Positions 10,319 to 20,313 of a stretch of DNA of 64,000 nucleotides are shown here, one piece after another (positions within the stretch are counted from its first letter, which is position 1; every line of letters begins with the position of its first letter). The notes below the pieces were generated by a model. It saw only the letters and a program-made list of their open reading frames with translations. It ran no database searches and had not been told where the DNA came from. Both the position numbers and the translations under genes were made by a program. The stretch is taken from NCBI GenBank assembly GCA_018136815.1, contig CM030936.1, positions 3,020,474 through 3,084,473 on the forward strand, written 5' to 3'. Source of the stretch: Isochrysis galbana. Its lineage: Eukaryota > Haptophyta > Isochrysidales > Isochrysidaceae.

Positions 10319-11020
10319 ATGTCGACGAGCGTGAAGGACGCGATCAAGGCCTTCGAGGCCTCCGCAGAGTGTGTCGCTGCGGAGGCAGAGGACGTTCGCC
10401 TCTGCCCCATCTCGCTGCAGCTGCCACTTATCACCAAACTGGATGCGTCGCTCGGCACGCTCAAGGCGTGCAAGCACCTGCGACTCTCGACCAACGCCAT
10501 CGATAAGATCTCTAACCTCAATGGCCTGGATAACCTTGAAATCCTTTCGCTCGGGCGCAATGCCATCAAATCGCTCAATGGCATTGACCCTGTCGCCGAT
10601 ACGCTGAAGCAATTGTGGATTTCCTACAACCAGATTGGGTCTCTGGCGGGTGTCGAGAAACTTCAAAATCTCGAGGTGCTTTTTATGTCAAACAATAAGA
10701 TCAATTCGTGGAGTGAGGTGGAGAGACTGGCGAACTGTCCGAAGCTTCGAGACTTGCTGCTAAAGGGAAACCCACTGGAGTCGACCTGCGCAGACACAGC
10801 AGAATGGCGCGTCCAGATCGTCAAACGGCTACCCGGACTCAAGGTGTGTAAGTCTCGTTGGATGTGTACGCTGTGCCCCATCTTGGTTTGCACGTGATAA
10901 GCCCAGAGCCCGATAGAGTTGACCAACAGCGGATCTTCCTCCCCTCCCTCGCTCAAAACGCAGACCTTGGATGGTCTTCTCGTGGATGATGAGGAGCGAG
11001 AAAAGGCTTCTCAGCTGTGA
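10319..11020 (+). CDS. DNAL1: Axonemal dynein light chain 1 (leucine-rich repeat)
   Basis: Two exons: 10319-10843 and 10964-11020. The 120-bp intron has GTGTGTAAGT at its start and CAAAACGCAG at its end. The joined product is 193 residues, matching the roughly 190-residue length of LC1/DNAL1. The leucine-rich repeats run through residues ~45-150 with family-typical text: LSTNAIDKISNLNGL, LEILSLGRNAIKSLNG, LKQLWISYNQIGSL, LEVLFMSNNKI and LLLKGNPLE. Exon 2 adds TLDGLLVDDEE, equivalent to the acidic tail of known DNAL1. LC1 binds the motor or microtubule-binding region of outer-arm gamma heavy chain and tunes ciliary beating. Without the intron the frame would run 18 codons into intron sequence. 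The orthology call is strong. Confidence 0.95.
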
Positions 11021-11560
11021 GATTTTTTCAACATGTGCTGTTGCTGGGGGCGATACGGGCTCTTTGCCAAGAATGCGCACCTGCAGGTGATGCCTCCTGA
11101 TTGGGCCGTGGCCGTGAGGCCGTGCATCTTCCGTGTTGATGGGATGGATGACCTGGTGGGCCAAACGTGACCTCGACCGGAGTCAAGAATGATTGCTGGT
11201 GCCTCAGACGTTGAGGTGCGTGAGCTTTCGGGTGAATCCGGATTACTCGGCATCGCCAACAATGAGGTCCAGCGATGCCATGTTCCCCCACCCCAAAATG
11301 GCTTGTCCTCAAAGTGTAGGGGTGTGGGAGCCCTGTACTGTGAAATGCCTTCTACGGCCGTTTACGACGGCGGATCGCCTCTGCAGAATTAGGGCCTTGT
11401 TATACGCCCTCGCTGATTTCTTCAGCTCCCTATTTTCGAAACGGTGTATTTGGTCTCTCCAAGTTGCAATTTGGGTCTTTTTCAGAAAATAGAAAATAGT
11501 AGACCACCTGCACCTGCAGGTCACACGCGCTTGAGCATGCGGTCTACTAGCTACTAGGTG
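11021..11560. other. DNAL1 3' flank; no gene seen
   Basis: Mixed short frames with no recognisable product. A small inverted repeat is visible: AGTAGACC at 11498-11505 pairs with GGTCTACT at 11541-11548 around a second small palindrome, ACCTGCACCTGCAGGT. Its role is unknown. Confidence 0.35.
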
Positions 11561-11761
11561 TTTCGAAGTTGGGGGAGAGATGGGCCAGCAGAGAGGGGCG
11601 AGGTCGTTCACAGCGGGAGATGCCATCTACCCGCGTGGGGAGGGGGATCGGGGTAGGCCCAGATAGAAATATGCAGGATATGAGAGATGTCTTGCGTCTT
11701 GCGTACTTCATACTTCGGCCCTTTTTCTTTTTCGGTGATTTTGAGTATCTCGTATCTCTGA

Positions 11762-12235
11762 ACAACTAAGTTTATACTTTGTTCACCCATGGGGGGGGGC
11801 ACGAACCCCCTCCCTCTCTCCACTCCTCCCCTGCCGTGGGGAAGGAACCACCCATCCTCCTGGCATGCCGGCCATACCTTATTTATACCTTATGGCATGC
11901 CAGGAGCGAGACTGCGGACTGCCCTCCCGACCCATTCCCCTCCCCACATGCTTGCCTGTCTCTCACTCCCTGGCCCACAAGCCACAAGGGTCAGCCCATT
12001 GCTCCAAACCCTCCTCCCCCCCTGTTCGACAAGCAGACAGGTGCAGCGTGGGGACACCTGAGGCTCAGGAGCGCTAGCGCTAGCGAGGGAAAGGTAAGAG
12101 GTAGGAGGTAGGCGAGGCCAGGGCGCCAGATCCCAGCCCCAGCCTCCTCTGCCCCCTGAGTGAGATAAGCTGGCCTCTAGGAGCCTGCAGGCGCGCCATC
12201 GCGCGTGCCGCAGGAGAGGGAGAGAGAGCGAGGAG
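11762..12235 (+). mobile_element. LINE 5'-region fragment (ACTAAGTTTATACTT... family)
   Basis: The block opens with ACTAAGTTTATACTTTG and CACCCATGGGGGGGG, then runs through CTCTCCACTCCTCCCC and GGAACCACCCA. The same order is found at 50703-51180 (forward) and 50130-50612 (reverse). It is GC-rich and shows no intact frame. It abuts the gag remnant of the neighbouring Gypsy element near 12240, where it has replaced the rest of gag. Confidence 0.65.
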
Positions 12236-12239
12236 AAGG

Positions 12240-12560
12240 GGTGTCGTGTCGAGCGCTACCGGAGGGCTCTGAGCCACTCCGTCGCGAGCAGCACCGGCGG
12301 CTAGCGCGGCGCTTTGGCCCTCCTCCCCACCGGGAGTCGGGTGAATGAAATTCTGGACTGGGTCGGGCAACCCCATTTGGGTGTCTGGACGGGGAACGAA
12401 CGGCGAACGAAGGGCTGTGGGGCGGCGAGGCGCTCCTAGCGGCCCTAGTGTGTTGGGTTTTAAGAGATTGTTAGACCTACAAAGAACTCTTCCCTCAAGG
12501 AGGGAGCCTAGGCTGCTAGAGTGCAGCGACGCAGCGAACAACGACGGACAACGATCCTGA
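12240..12560 (-). pseudogene. Gypsy gag 5' remnant
   Basis: Reading from about 12370 downward, the frame begins MGLPDPVQNFIHPTPGG and continues EEGQSAALAAGAARDG. The same start (MGMPDPIQNFIHPTPGE) follows the LTR on the forward strand at 55590-55767, so this is the beginning of gag in this family. After about 45 residues the sequence changes abruptly to LINE 5' sequence. It is broken and not functional. Confidence 0.65.
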
Positions 12561-15461
12561 GAACAACAGGATACACCGACTCACGAACACACCAGAATCA
12601 TTCACCTAAATTAACCAAGCAAAACATCAAGTAACTGAAACCCCAAATCGCCGACAACCCAAACTCGTCGCGAGAGACGGAGAGAGAGAGAGAGACTCCG
12701 CAGCGACGGCCGGGAGCGTGTCTCCGTTGTAACTTCCCACGTAGCGGAGAGTCCGAAGGGGAGCGTCATGTCGCGCGACCACGGCGATCACTTTGGATAC
12801 AGATCACAACGAGATATCTTCACGACCGAGGAAATCTTGCCGTTGAGCGTGAACCTTCTAGACGCTTCTAACGAACAACCCTGAGTAGCAACCAAGGGGA
12901 AGAAACACCAAAGGGGCCAAGGCTTGCATGTAGCTTGCATCAAGGGGAAAGATTCCCTCACCTAGGAAGCGAACCTACACCGGTCTCCAAGGGGAGATGG
13001 CAAATTAAACCTCAAATCTCGAGCGGCTAGAGCAACCGACTCGCTCGCCAAAACCTTGACCGAGAAGAAAGAAGCAAGGACCTACAAGCCAAGGGTAGCG
13101 GACCTAGGGAATGTGAGAGGAAGTTTCCGAGCGCCAAGACGAACGCCAAACGCTGGAAGACAACGAAACCCTAACCAGGCTAAACAAAACCTATGAAGAA
13201 CAGGCCTGGACGACAACGAAAGTGAGCAAGTCCCAAGAAAGAACCGGAACCCAACAAGAAACGACAAGCCTTGCAAGAAGCTAAACAAGCCTTCACAAGG
13301 TAACCTGATAGCCTGAGACAAGCGCGCAGCGAGTGACAGGCGACCTGGCTCCTTTGGGTCAAGATTACCCGAAAGGAGGAAACCTGGAATCTAGACCTGA
13401 CAGACAGGCTAGAAGGAACGAAACGAGAACTCGAATTCTAGATCGCTAGGGACGAACCCTACCAACCTAGGTATGCCTGAGCTTCACCGTGTGGCCGCAC
13501 GGCGAAGGACCTGGAAACAAGAGCCTGGAAATCGCATCATCTAGGATGAATGCGACACCCCCCGACTAAGATCGAGACGTTTCCCGATGTCGAGCGGTGA
13601 ACCTGGAAACAGAGACCTGGAACCTGGAACCTGAGCTGACCAGAGGTCAGAATCGGAACAAGAAGCAACGGAACATAGCGAGCGAAACGTGGAGACAAGA
13701 ACACCCTTTGGATCCAAAGCGAGCACGAAATCGGCGGCTTAACGCGGCGGCCTCTTTCGTACGCACTGCCCCACCCACTTCTCCCTTTTACAGGAGCTTT
13801 GCTCGGGTGTTGCGCCGGGTGTAGAGCGCAGGCAGCACGCGTTCATCACCTCCATGATTCGCTCGGACGGAAACTTGAACTCGGAGCCCTAGCCGAGGCG
13901 TGGGGCTAGCCTAGGGGGACGGGTCCCTTACCCAAGACATGGGATCAACGAGAATGGAGCCTGGATCGAGTGCGCGAAGACGGCGCATCGAGAACGAGAG
14001 GAAGAGGAGTATCCCTGGCTGACGAAGAAGTTGCTTCCGGGGACTCAACATCTTCTGGACAAGTCTCCTCGACGGAGCGATCATAATCATCAAGCAAATC
14101 AGAACAACGACGGAGCAACTCGGAACGAGGCTCCCAGGTGGCTTCTCGAATAGAATAGCCACGCCACTTCACGAGGTACTCGATAGAATCGCCATGGCTA
14201 CGACGATCGAGCAACTTTTCAACGATGTACTCGTCGTCAGCCAGCGGCTCTTCATCAACGAAAGTATGATACGGCCGGAGGTTCGAGATATGCACCTCCT
14301 CCTTGACTAACCGGTTCTCCAAATCACGGAGTCTGTACCTAGTGTCGGACAGAGCCTCTACGACGCGGTAGGGACCCGAGTAGATGAATTGCAACTTGTT
14401 GGCATGGCCTGGTAATCGCATGCAGACGCGATCCCCAGGTTCGAAACGCGCTGGTCGTTGGGACTTGATGGTAGCGTCACGGACTGACTCAGCCTGAGCG
14501 GCTAGGGTAGCCTCGAGAGCGCTGGACCAAGAGAGGCGGAGGCTCGCATTTAGCCTGGATGCGTACGAGCGAACGTCGGCGGACGCCGCCTCGAGAGCAG
14601 TTGGCGAAACAGACTTCGGATCAGAGAGTTGAGCGGGCAGACGCAGCTCACGCCCAAAGATCAAAGACGCTGGAGACCGGGAGGTAACACGACCGGAAGA
14701 AGCCCTCAACGAGAGGAGTAGGAACGGCAAATGGTCGACCCAATGGCTGCCACCCTCGTTCGAGGCGCGCATTAAACGGATGAGCGTTTGCTGAGCGCGT
14801 TCGACGAAGCCTACACCCTCATGTCGGTACGGCTCTGTACTCGACAAATCAGTCCCGGTGAGCTCCAGAATACGCGAAACAAGAACCGAACATAGATTCG
14901 AACCGGCGTCGGTTCGAAGCTGCCTAGGGACTCCATAACGCGTCACAATCAAGCGGATGAACATGTCCAAGGCTACTTCCGACGAGGGATCCCCATTCGA
15001 CGGCTCAGCCTCAATCCATCGAGTGAGCGAGTCGATGAAGACGACCAGCTTGTCGTAACCCGAGACTCCAGGCACGAAGTTGTGAGTGGGACGGCCCCTA
15101 GTGATGAGAGGAAGGCCGTCCGGCCCATGTAGGTTGGGGACGGTAGCGTCCGACACGCGTTCGACGCAAGCGTCTTCAGGTAGTCGATCGAGAAGAGCAG
15201 TGGTGATTACTGACGGGCCCGCTCCAGTGTCAGCCAGGGTGCTGTTCACCGTGAGGGCAACGTCCGGGAGAACGAACCCTTGAGCTGCGCGGTCGCCATC
15301 GGCACGGCAGACCACGAGATCGCGGACATAGAGGCAGTGACGAGGGTAGAGCGGCGGCGGCGTGTCCGCGATAGATTCTACTGGAAGCGAGGTTCCGGCT
15401 CCGGGTGACGGGGTCTGGAAACAAGAGCCTGGAAATCGCATCATCTAGGATGAATGCGACA
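12556..15461 (-). mobile_element. Internally deleted chromodomain Gypsy (LTR) retrotransposon
   Basis: Read on the reverse strand, 15413-15461 is the first ~49 bp of an LTR (TGTCGCATTCATCC...). It is joined directly to pol sequence, which runs to the stop at 13945. A non-coding 3' part follows, with GGGGG immediately before the 3' LTR start at 13557. The 3' LTR begins with the same ~49 bp and extends to about 12556. Related LTRs lie at 22266-23052, 54417-55530 and about 55870-56200. Gag, reverse transcriptase, RNase H and most of the 5' LTR are missing. The right boundary is approximate. Confidence 0.8.
13945..15444 (-). CDS. Gypsy fusion polyprotein: protease, integrase, chromodomain; no RT
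   Basis: A 499-residue intact frame. Residues 1-11 come from the start of the LTR. Residues ~55-120 form an aspartic protease with ADTGAGPSVI (71-80). Integrase follows directly, with the DDE triad at D138 (VFIDSLTRW), D179 (LRTDAGSN) and E215 (GFVERAQQT); the D-35-E spacing is as expected. A GPYRVVEAL SH3-like segment lies near 357, and a chromodomain with EYLVKWRGYSIREATWEP lies at ~404-455. Reverse transcriptase, RNase H and the zinc-binding N-terminus of integrase are absent between protease and integrase, yet the frame is kept. It is a deleted retroelement product and cannot be autonomous; expression is unknown. Confidence 0.9.
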   Translation of the reverse strand: MMRFPGSCFQTPSPGAGTSLPVESIADTPPPLYPRHCLYVRDLVVCRADGDRAAQGFVLPDVALTVNSTLADTGAGPSVITTALLDRLPEDACVERVSDATVPNLHGPDGLPLITRGRPTHNFVPGVSGYDKLVVFIDSLTRWIEAEPSNGDPSSEVALDMFIRLIVTRYGVPRQLRTDAGSNLCSVLVSRILELTGTDLSSTEPYRHEGVGFVERAQQTLIRLMRASNEGGSHWVDHLPFLLLSLRASSGRVTSRSPASLIFGRELRLPAQLSDPKSVSPTALEAASADVRSYASRLNASLRLSWSSALEATLAAQAESVRDATIKSQRPARFEPGDRVCMRLPGHANKLQFIYSGPYRVVEALSDTRYRLRDLENRLVKEEVHISNLRPYHTFVDEEPLADDEYIVEKLLDRRSHGDSIEYLVKWRGYSIREATWEPRSELLRRCSDLLDDYDRSVEETCPEDVESPEATSSSARDTPLPLVLDAPSSRTRSRLHSR

Positions 15462-15664
15462 AGGGGGTGGGCGGAGCGAGAGCCTCCGAGAGCTCCGCCC
15501 AGCGAAAAATAGGCAAATCCCGCGCCTTTTGACGGGATAAGTCGGGGCGCTCTCCGAGATGGAGTATTTAGGCCTGTTTGGCCGTTTTGGGGTTTGAAGT
15601 TACGCTTCACGGCCTTCGTTGTGGGGGCTCCGGGGGGGGGGGGGGCTATGGCCCAAAGGGCACC

Positions 15665-15785
15665 GAATATGTGCTAGATAGGTGTTTTCCGGGGGTTCTA
15701 CCGCTTTACTTTGGTGGATTTCCTCAATCCTGACTTTTCATTTTTACACCCTGAGAAGTTAAAATAGTGTTTGATGTTGATGTTT
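15665..15785 (+). repeat. Dispersed repeat shared with 26306-26445
   Basis: Both copies contain GAATATGTGCTAGAT, TTCCGGGG, TTTCCTCAATCCTGACTTTT, CATTTTTACAC and AATAGTGTTTGA in the same order and orientation. No coding content is seen. Confidence 0.75.
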
Positions 15786-16085
15786 GACCGGTGGCGGAGG
15801 TGAGGGAGGCGGCGGTGAGGGAGGCGGCGGTGAGGGAGGCGGCGGTGAAGGCGGTGGCGGCGAGGGAGGCGGTGGTGACGGCGGCGGCGAGGGAGGCGGT
15901 GGTGACGGCGGCGGCGGCGAAGGCGGCGGCGGTGCGGCGGTGAAGGTGAAGGCGGCGGCGGCGAAGGCTGCGGTGGCGAGGGAGGCGGCGGCGAAGGCGG
16001 CGGTGGCGAGGGAGGCGGCGGTGAAGGCGGTGGCGGTGAGGGAGGCGGCGGTGAGGGCCGTGGAGGCGACGGTGGCGGAGGGGCG
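15786..16085 (+). repeat. GC-rich minisatellite (GGCGGTGAGGGAGGC)n
   Basis: A run of about 300 bp is built from 15-bp units such as GGCGGTGAGGGAGGC with variants (GACGGCGGC, GAAGGCGGTGGC). It gives open frames of Gly-Glu or Ala-Lys repeats in several phases, which are by-products of the repeat rather than genes. Confidence 0.9.
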
Positions 16086-16119
16086 TCGATCTATTTAAGG
16101 TGGCCGGGAGAATAAGAAT

Positions 16120-16310
16120 AAGTTTCTAATACCCGGATATTCCGAATATCTGGCATATCTGGCATGTCTGATGTCTGCCCGACTATCAGTATCTATCTGG
16201 ATATTCCTAATGAGCTCCAGAGGTATCCGGATACTATCTGGATACCAAATCTGAACTCCAACCAGATATCCAGATTGCTCAAATCAAACCTGTTACGGGT
16301 CTTACTCCAC
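16120..16310. repeat. AT-rich block of GGATAT / ATATCC repeats (possible MITE)
   Basis: The block has dense short inverted motifs (CCGGATATTCCG, CTGGATATTCC, TATCCGGATA, CCAGATATCCAG). It resembles the subterminal-repeat style of small DNA transposons, but no clean terminal inverted repeats or target duplication could be assigned. Confidence 0.4.
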
Positions 16311-16519
16311 AACAGGCCAAACACTTGTGCTGGGGGCGCTTGGCGCTTGGGCTTGTCCACAGAGCACTGACTGTACCCACACAAACCCTTTTGAGTTGAC
16401 ACTCGCTCGGCCTTCTTCAGCGGACCTCGCGCCCCACCCCGCCCGCGCTTTCGTGGCAACGTTCTCCCGCGCTTCTAAAATCAAGCATTATTGACGAATT
16501 TATTCTTGGTACTTCTACC

Positions 16520-16665
16520 CAAGCCCGCAAGGGGGCCCATATGTGTCTCAAAGGGCCCCCAGGGGCCAGGGGCCGCCAAAGACCCCTAGGGGCTCCAAAT
16601 ATAGCCATATATACTCGAGAAGCGATTAGCGTCCTCCAGGAGGACTAGGCATGTACGAGGGTTAA
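16520..16665 (+). repeat. Dispersed repeat with palindrome, shared with 32440-32540
   Basis: The copies share CCCCTA(G)GGGCTCC-type sequence, ATAGCCATAT, a palindrome, TAGGCAT(G/A)TACGAGGGTTAA. The palindrome is GTCCTCCAGGAGGAC here (16631-16645) and GTCCACCTGGTGGAT in the other copy (32498-32512), so symmetry is kept while the inner bases differ. The repeat lies just upstream of the GT25 gene. Confidence 0.65.
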
Positions 16666-16803
16666 TTAAGACTGCGCATTGCGCCGTTGCGCCTAGCTCA
16701 TTGCCCAGTCCCAGTCCCGCCTTCTTAAGATTAGGAATCGCTCCGCGCGACTGACTGCGGGTGGCGCCGAGAGGGTTGAGCTCCGCGAGCCTCCGACGCG
16801 AGG

Positions 16804-18253
16804 ATGTGGGCCGCCATCTGCGCGACCGCTCTCGTCGGCGGCATAGGCGAGCCCGCCAGGCGGATGGCGCACATACAGACCGCCAGGCACAGAGCACTCG
16901 CTTGCACTGCCGCTGCAGATGCCAAGATCGACTGGAGCTTTCTTGATGGAGCGTACATGATCACGTGCCCTGACGCTGACGGCAGTAACCCACGACTCAA
17001 TCGGGTGAAACCGGCCCTCGATGAGGTGGGGTTGGGAGACTTGGTAACTGTGCGAGAGTTTGACAAGGATAACGAGGATCGCATACGCGGCTGCTACACC
17101 TCTCACATTGCGGTGCTGCAAGAGGCTCAGCGGAAATTGGAGGGCAAGAAGGACTGCAACGTGCTCGTACTTGAAGACAACATTGATGTCTCACCCCGCA
17201 TTTCTCCGGAGGTATTAGCTGCAGTTAGAAAATATGTCACCGAGCCTGCTATGGAGCCTCGCGATATGGTTCATCTGGCATACATCATGTAAGTCCCATG
17301 GCCCACTCTCTAGTTGTTCCATTCCTCACTCTCTCTAGCTCAAGTGCCCGGGGGTTCAACCTTGCCAACGGTGTGATACAACAGCAAATTTTACCTCCGC
17401 TGGCCGTGTACATGCGTCATCTGGGCCCGGCATTCAGCCAGTGTAACCTCAAGTCATGTGAAATGGTGTCTCGGTGGGGTGGGGTGGGGAGGCGGGGGGC
17501 ATGGGGCATGGGGATGAAATGCTGGCTGGCGTTGTTTGCTCTGCATGCTCATTTGCGTTGACGGTGCTAATAGACCTCCTTGATGGAGAATGGTTGTTGC
17601 AGCCCATCGCTTCAGCCAATTGTCCAGCAGCACTGCCACTGCTTTGCCATGTTAGGTATGTCCCCGGTCTCTCTGTCGAGCGCACGGGTGAAGAGCACAT
17701 CGTTCGGCTCTTGTGTACTCCTGACTCCGTGCTTGGCACTACTGCGTATATTATCACGCGATCAGGTCTTGACGCACTCCTAGAAGAGCATCGGCGATGT
17801 GGCTACTCGCCAGGCGATGCAATTCCTAATGTCATGGCTCGGCTATTTCCCAAATCTCGTTTTGCCGCATTTCCGATGCCATTTCATCGTGCAGCAAACA
17901 TTAAATCGCTCGTGAACGCACAACTCGACAACCTTCGAGCCATCCTTTTCCTCCCAGTGTTCTACACCTCGTGGGAGCGTCTCCTCGTGGGTTCGGGCAA
18001 AAACACTAATGTTCTCTTCCCATCTCTCGTGGGAAGTTTTGTCATTGTTGCACTCGGCTCAGTCGGTGAGCTCGTATCATCTATTACCGCTGCATCACGC
18101 GGCGAGGAGATCAACCTGTTGCTTCCCATGATGTCGGCTATCTTTGCTATTCCCTCTTTGGCCGTGTGCTTCTATGGCCTCTCGCTTGCGCCCAAGCCGC
18201 AGTCGTCAATGCCGACGAGAAGCGAAGCGGCTACGAGCGAGATGAAGCAATGA
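16804..18253 (+). CDS. Glycosyltransferase family 25-like protein
   Basis: Two exons, 16804-17288 and 17656-18253. The 367-bp intron opens GTAAGTCC and closes TGTTAG, and the 2+1 codon phase matches, giving ...HLAYIMYVPGLSVERTG... in a 360-residue product. The N-terminus is short and hydrophobic. Family features are DGAYMITCPDADGSNPRLNR near the start, GCYTSHIAVLQEAQ, the acidic metal/nucleotide motif LVLEDN (usually EDD), and TTAYIITRSGLDALLEE after the intron. GT25 enzymes add sugars to lipopolysaccharide or, in animals, galactose to hydroxylysine. Residues ~290-345 hold two hydrophobic segments, so the protein is probably membrane-bound at its C-terminus, which is unusual for this family. 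Acceptor unknown. Alternative acceptor AG at 17602 fails the reading phase. Confidence 0.8.
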
Positions 18254-19180
18254 TTGTTCATGAGTCGCCATTCAGTCGTTTTGCAACCGGTGAATGGGTG
18301 TATGAGAATTTCTATTAACATCACATTCAATGGGTTGTTGGTTGTCTCTTGAGTCGATGCCCGGCACGATACCCATACACGAGGAGATGAATAGCAGTTG
18401 TCTGCACTCCTCACACAGGCCGCAATTGTGTGCGGCGCATGATGTCGTTGCATTGTTGTGGGGCGCAGTGTTTGTGTGCGCGGGTATGGGATACGTGTGT
18501 GGCTAAGTGCGTGTGGTATTAATTAGTATAGGTCGTGGGGGAAGGTGTGAAGTGTATCGGTGCGTGCGTGCGTGTTGCAAGAACCGCCTCTCAACAGCTG
18601 TCATCACATCATCTTGCTGGTATATAGTATGCGCCTGTCGCGGGTCGGACGAGGGAGCTTGCAAGCACCCATGGGATATGGGGTGAGGATCTCCCGTGTC
18701 ATCAACTGGTCCCCGTGCCCTTTGCCCTTCTCCTTGCCGTGGGTTTTTTTTTGCGCCCTCCTCCCTCGCCTTCTCAACTAATTTCGACCTATTTTCATAA
18801 CAGAGTGGCAATGTGGGCGCCTCGCGCCCTCGCGCCCCCCTCTTGTTACGGATGCCCCTCCGTCCTCTCCTCCGTCCTCTCCTGTATTTACTTTCTGAGT
18901 CCTGTGAGATCTCTCTCTTCACGTGAGGAGAGGCGACGGGCCTCCTCTCTCCTTTTCTCTCTCCCCCCTGTTTCCCCTTCTCACGCGCTCACCCTGTTTA
19001 CGTTGGTGTTAGTGTTCTACGTGTTACTGGGTACGTGTGTGGCCTAGGGGGCCGTATGCGCGCACTATGAGGTGCGCTGAGGGCTGAGGGCTGCGCAGAT
19101 GACGTCTTGCCTTCAGCAGGCAGACGATCAATCTCGGACGGCCGACGAGTGGGACGGATCAATAAGGAATCCGGTGTGAT
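18254..19180. other. GT25 3' flank; dispersed repeat at 18908-19040
   Basis: No gene is seen. The segment 18908-19040 (CTTCACGTGAGGAGAGGCGACGG, pyrimidine tract, CACGCGCTC...CCTGT.TACGTT...CACGT/TACGTGTTACTG) recurs in reverse at 57735-57835, so it is a dispersed repeat. The remainder is CT-rich and low in complexity. Confidence 0.5.
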
Positions 19181-19184
19181 GAAT

Positions 19185-19425
19185 ACTCCGTTTCAAAATA
19201 CGTCTATCACTCCCGCGGCGGGCGCCGCGGTTCTTTACCGGTAGAGCCCCAGAGCGTGTGCAAGGGAGGGGCGAGGTGGGAGGAGGAGAATCGCACCATT
19301 TTCTGGCGAAGATTTTCGTGGTGGCAGGTGGCCCCCCTGGGAGTTTTGTTGTGGGCTTGGGAAAATGGTCAAAAAATGTCACCCCCCCCCCATATTAGTA
19401 CTTAAAACCCCCTGTTTGACCGCCC
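19185..19425 (+). repeat. Dispersed repeat, inverted copy at 24683-24915
   Basis: Shared landmarks in order are TTCTTTAC.GGTAGAGC, TCGCACCATTT, GGCGAAGATTTTCGT, a CCCCC.GGGAG block, GGTCAAAAAATG and CCCCTGTTTGACCGCCCTAG. The two copies are about 5 kb apart in opposite orientation and flank the eIF2B-delta gene. Neither shows coding capacity. Confidence 0.75.
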
Positions 19426-19439
19426 TAGGGAAGGGGAGG

Positions 19440-19542
19440 AGTGAAGGGAACAGGGGCGATGTCGGATAGAAGGCGTAAGGAACCGGCAAATAGTAGGTGT
19501 CGTAGCCCTGAATCTTCAGATGATTTTTTTTGCCTCCCTGCC
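19440..19542 (+). mobile_element. 3' end of LINE family C (T-rich tail)
   Basis: It ends AATAGTAGGTGTCGTAGCCCT, GAATCTTCAGATG and a T run. The same ending (GTAGGTGTGTAGCCC.GAATCTTCAGA then T or C run) occurs at 23290-23335 and 47565-47598, and in reverse at 29054-29100. Confidence 0.65.
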
Positions 19543-20313
19543 TCTCCTCGCTCCCTGCCTCTCCTCCTCCCTGCCTCTCCTCCTCCCTGCGCAAAGACGT
19601 GTGAAATCTAGTTGTGGAATGCCTAGGTGTTTCGTGACGGGCTTTATTCTTGTAAATTGGAAAACGCGTCAGTGGTTGGGCTTAGGTTAACCCCCAACCC
19701 TCGTCGATTTTGGTAAACGGGCATGTGGACATTTGATGGCTCAACTTCATTCCGCCCCACATTCGACGGATCGCGACCTTCCATGGCCGCGTGTGCGGTG
19801 AGAATATTATAACGTGTTAGATCTCATAGCTAGTGAAAATAGCTGATCTAAAACTATCAAGAAGCAAAACTTGAAGGTTGCCCTCTCCTCAACCTCAACA
19901 AGAATCTGCGACGCGGCACCACGCACTGCAAATGCAGCACAACTCACTGCAAATGCAGCACATTGCAATGCATTCGAAGCCGAGGGCGCGTCCAACCCGA
20001 AACAGCAAGCGCACAAATCAATCTACTAACGATGCCGAAGGCGCCTCTAGTCCGAACAACAAGCGCACAAATCACTCTACTGAGAGAGTCCTGTCCCCTC
20101 GCAACTCCATTTTCCTTCGCAATTACGAATATCCCGTACATGGCAAGGCAATCGTGGGAATTGGTAACCGCCACAAGCGGCACGTGCATTGACACAATGC
20201 TTTCCCCCCCGTAGTGCTTGCATCAAATTGAGATGAGGGGGGTGAGCGCAGAGTCCAATTGCAATCGATATTTGCTCGAATGTCTTTGTGAAAGGCCATT
20301 CTCCATTGCATGC
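19543..20313. other. Intergenic region downstream of eIF2B-delta; short direct repeats
   Basis: No gene is recognised. CACTGCAAATGCAGCAC occurs twice with 21-bp spacing (19924-19940, 19945-19961). A longer imperfect repeat follows: CGAAACAGCAAGCGCACAAA and CGAACAACAAGCGCACAAA with neighbouring CTCTACT, at about 19980-20085. Part of this block should be 3' untranslated sequence of the reverse-strand gene. Confidence 0.45.

Noticed and set aside
15784-16098. Gly/Glu-rich open frame
   Set aside because: It is produced by the 15-bp minisatellite; several phases are open, and the protein is pure repeat.
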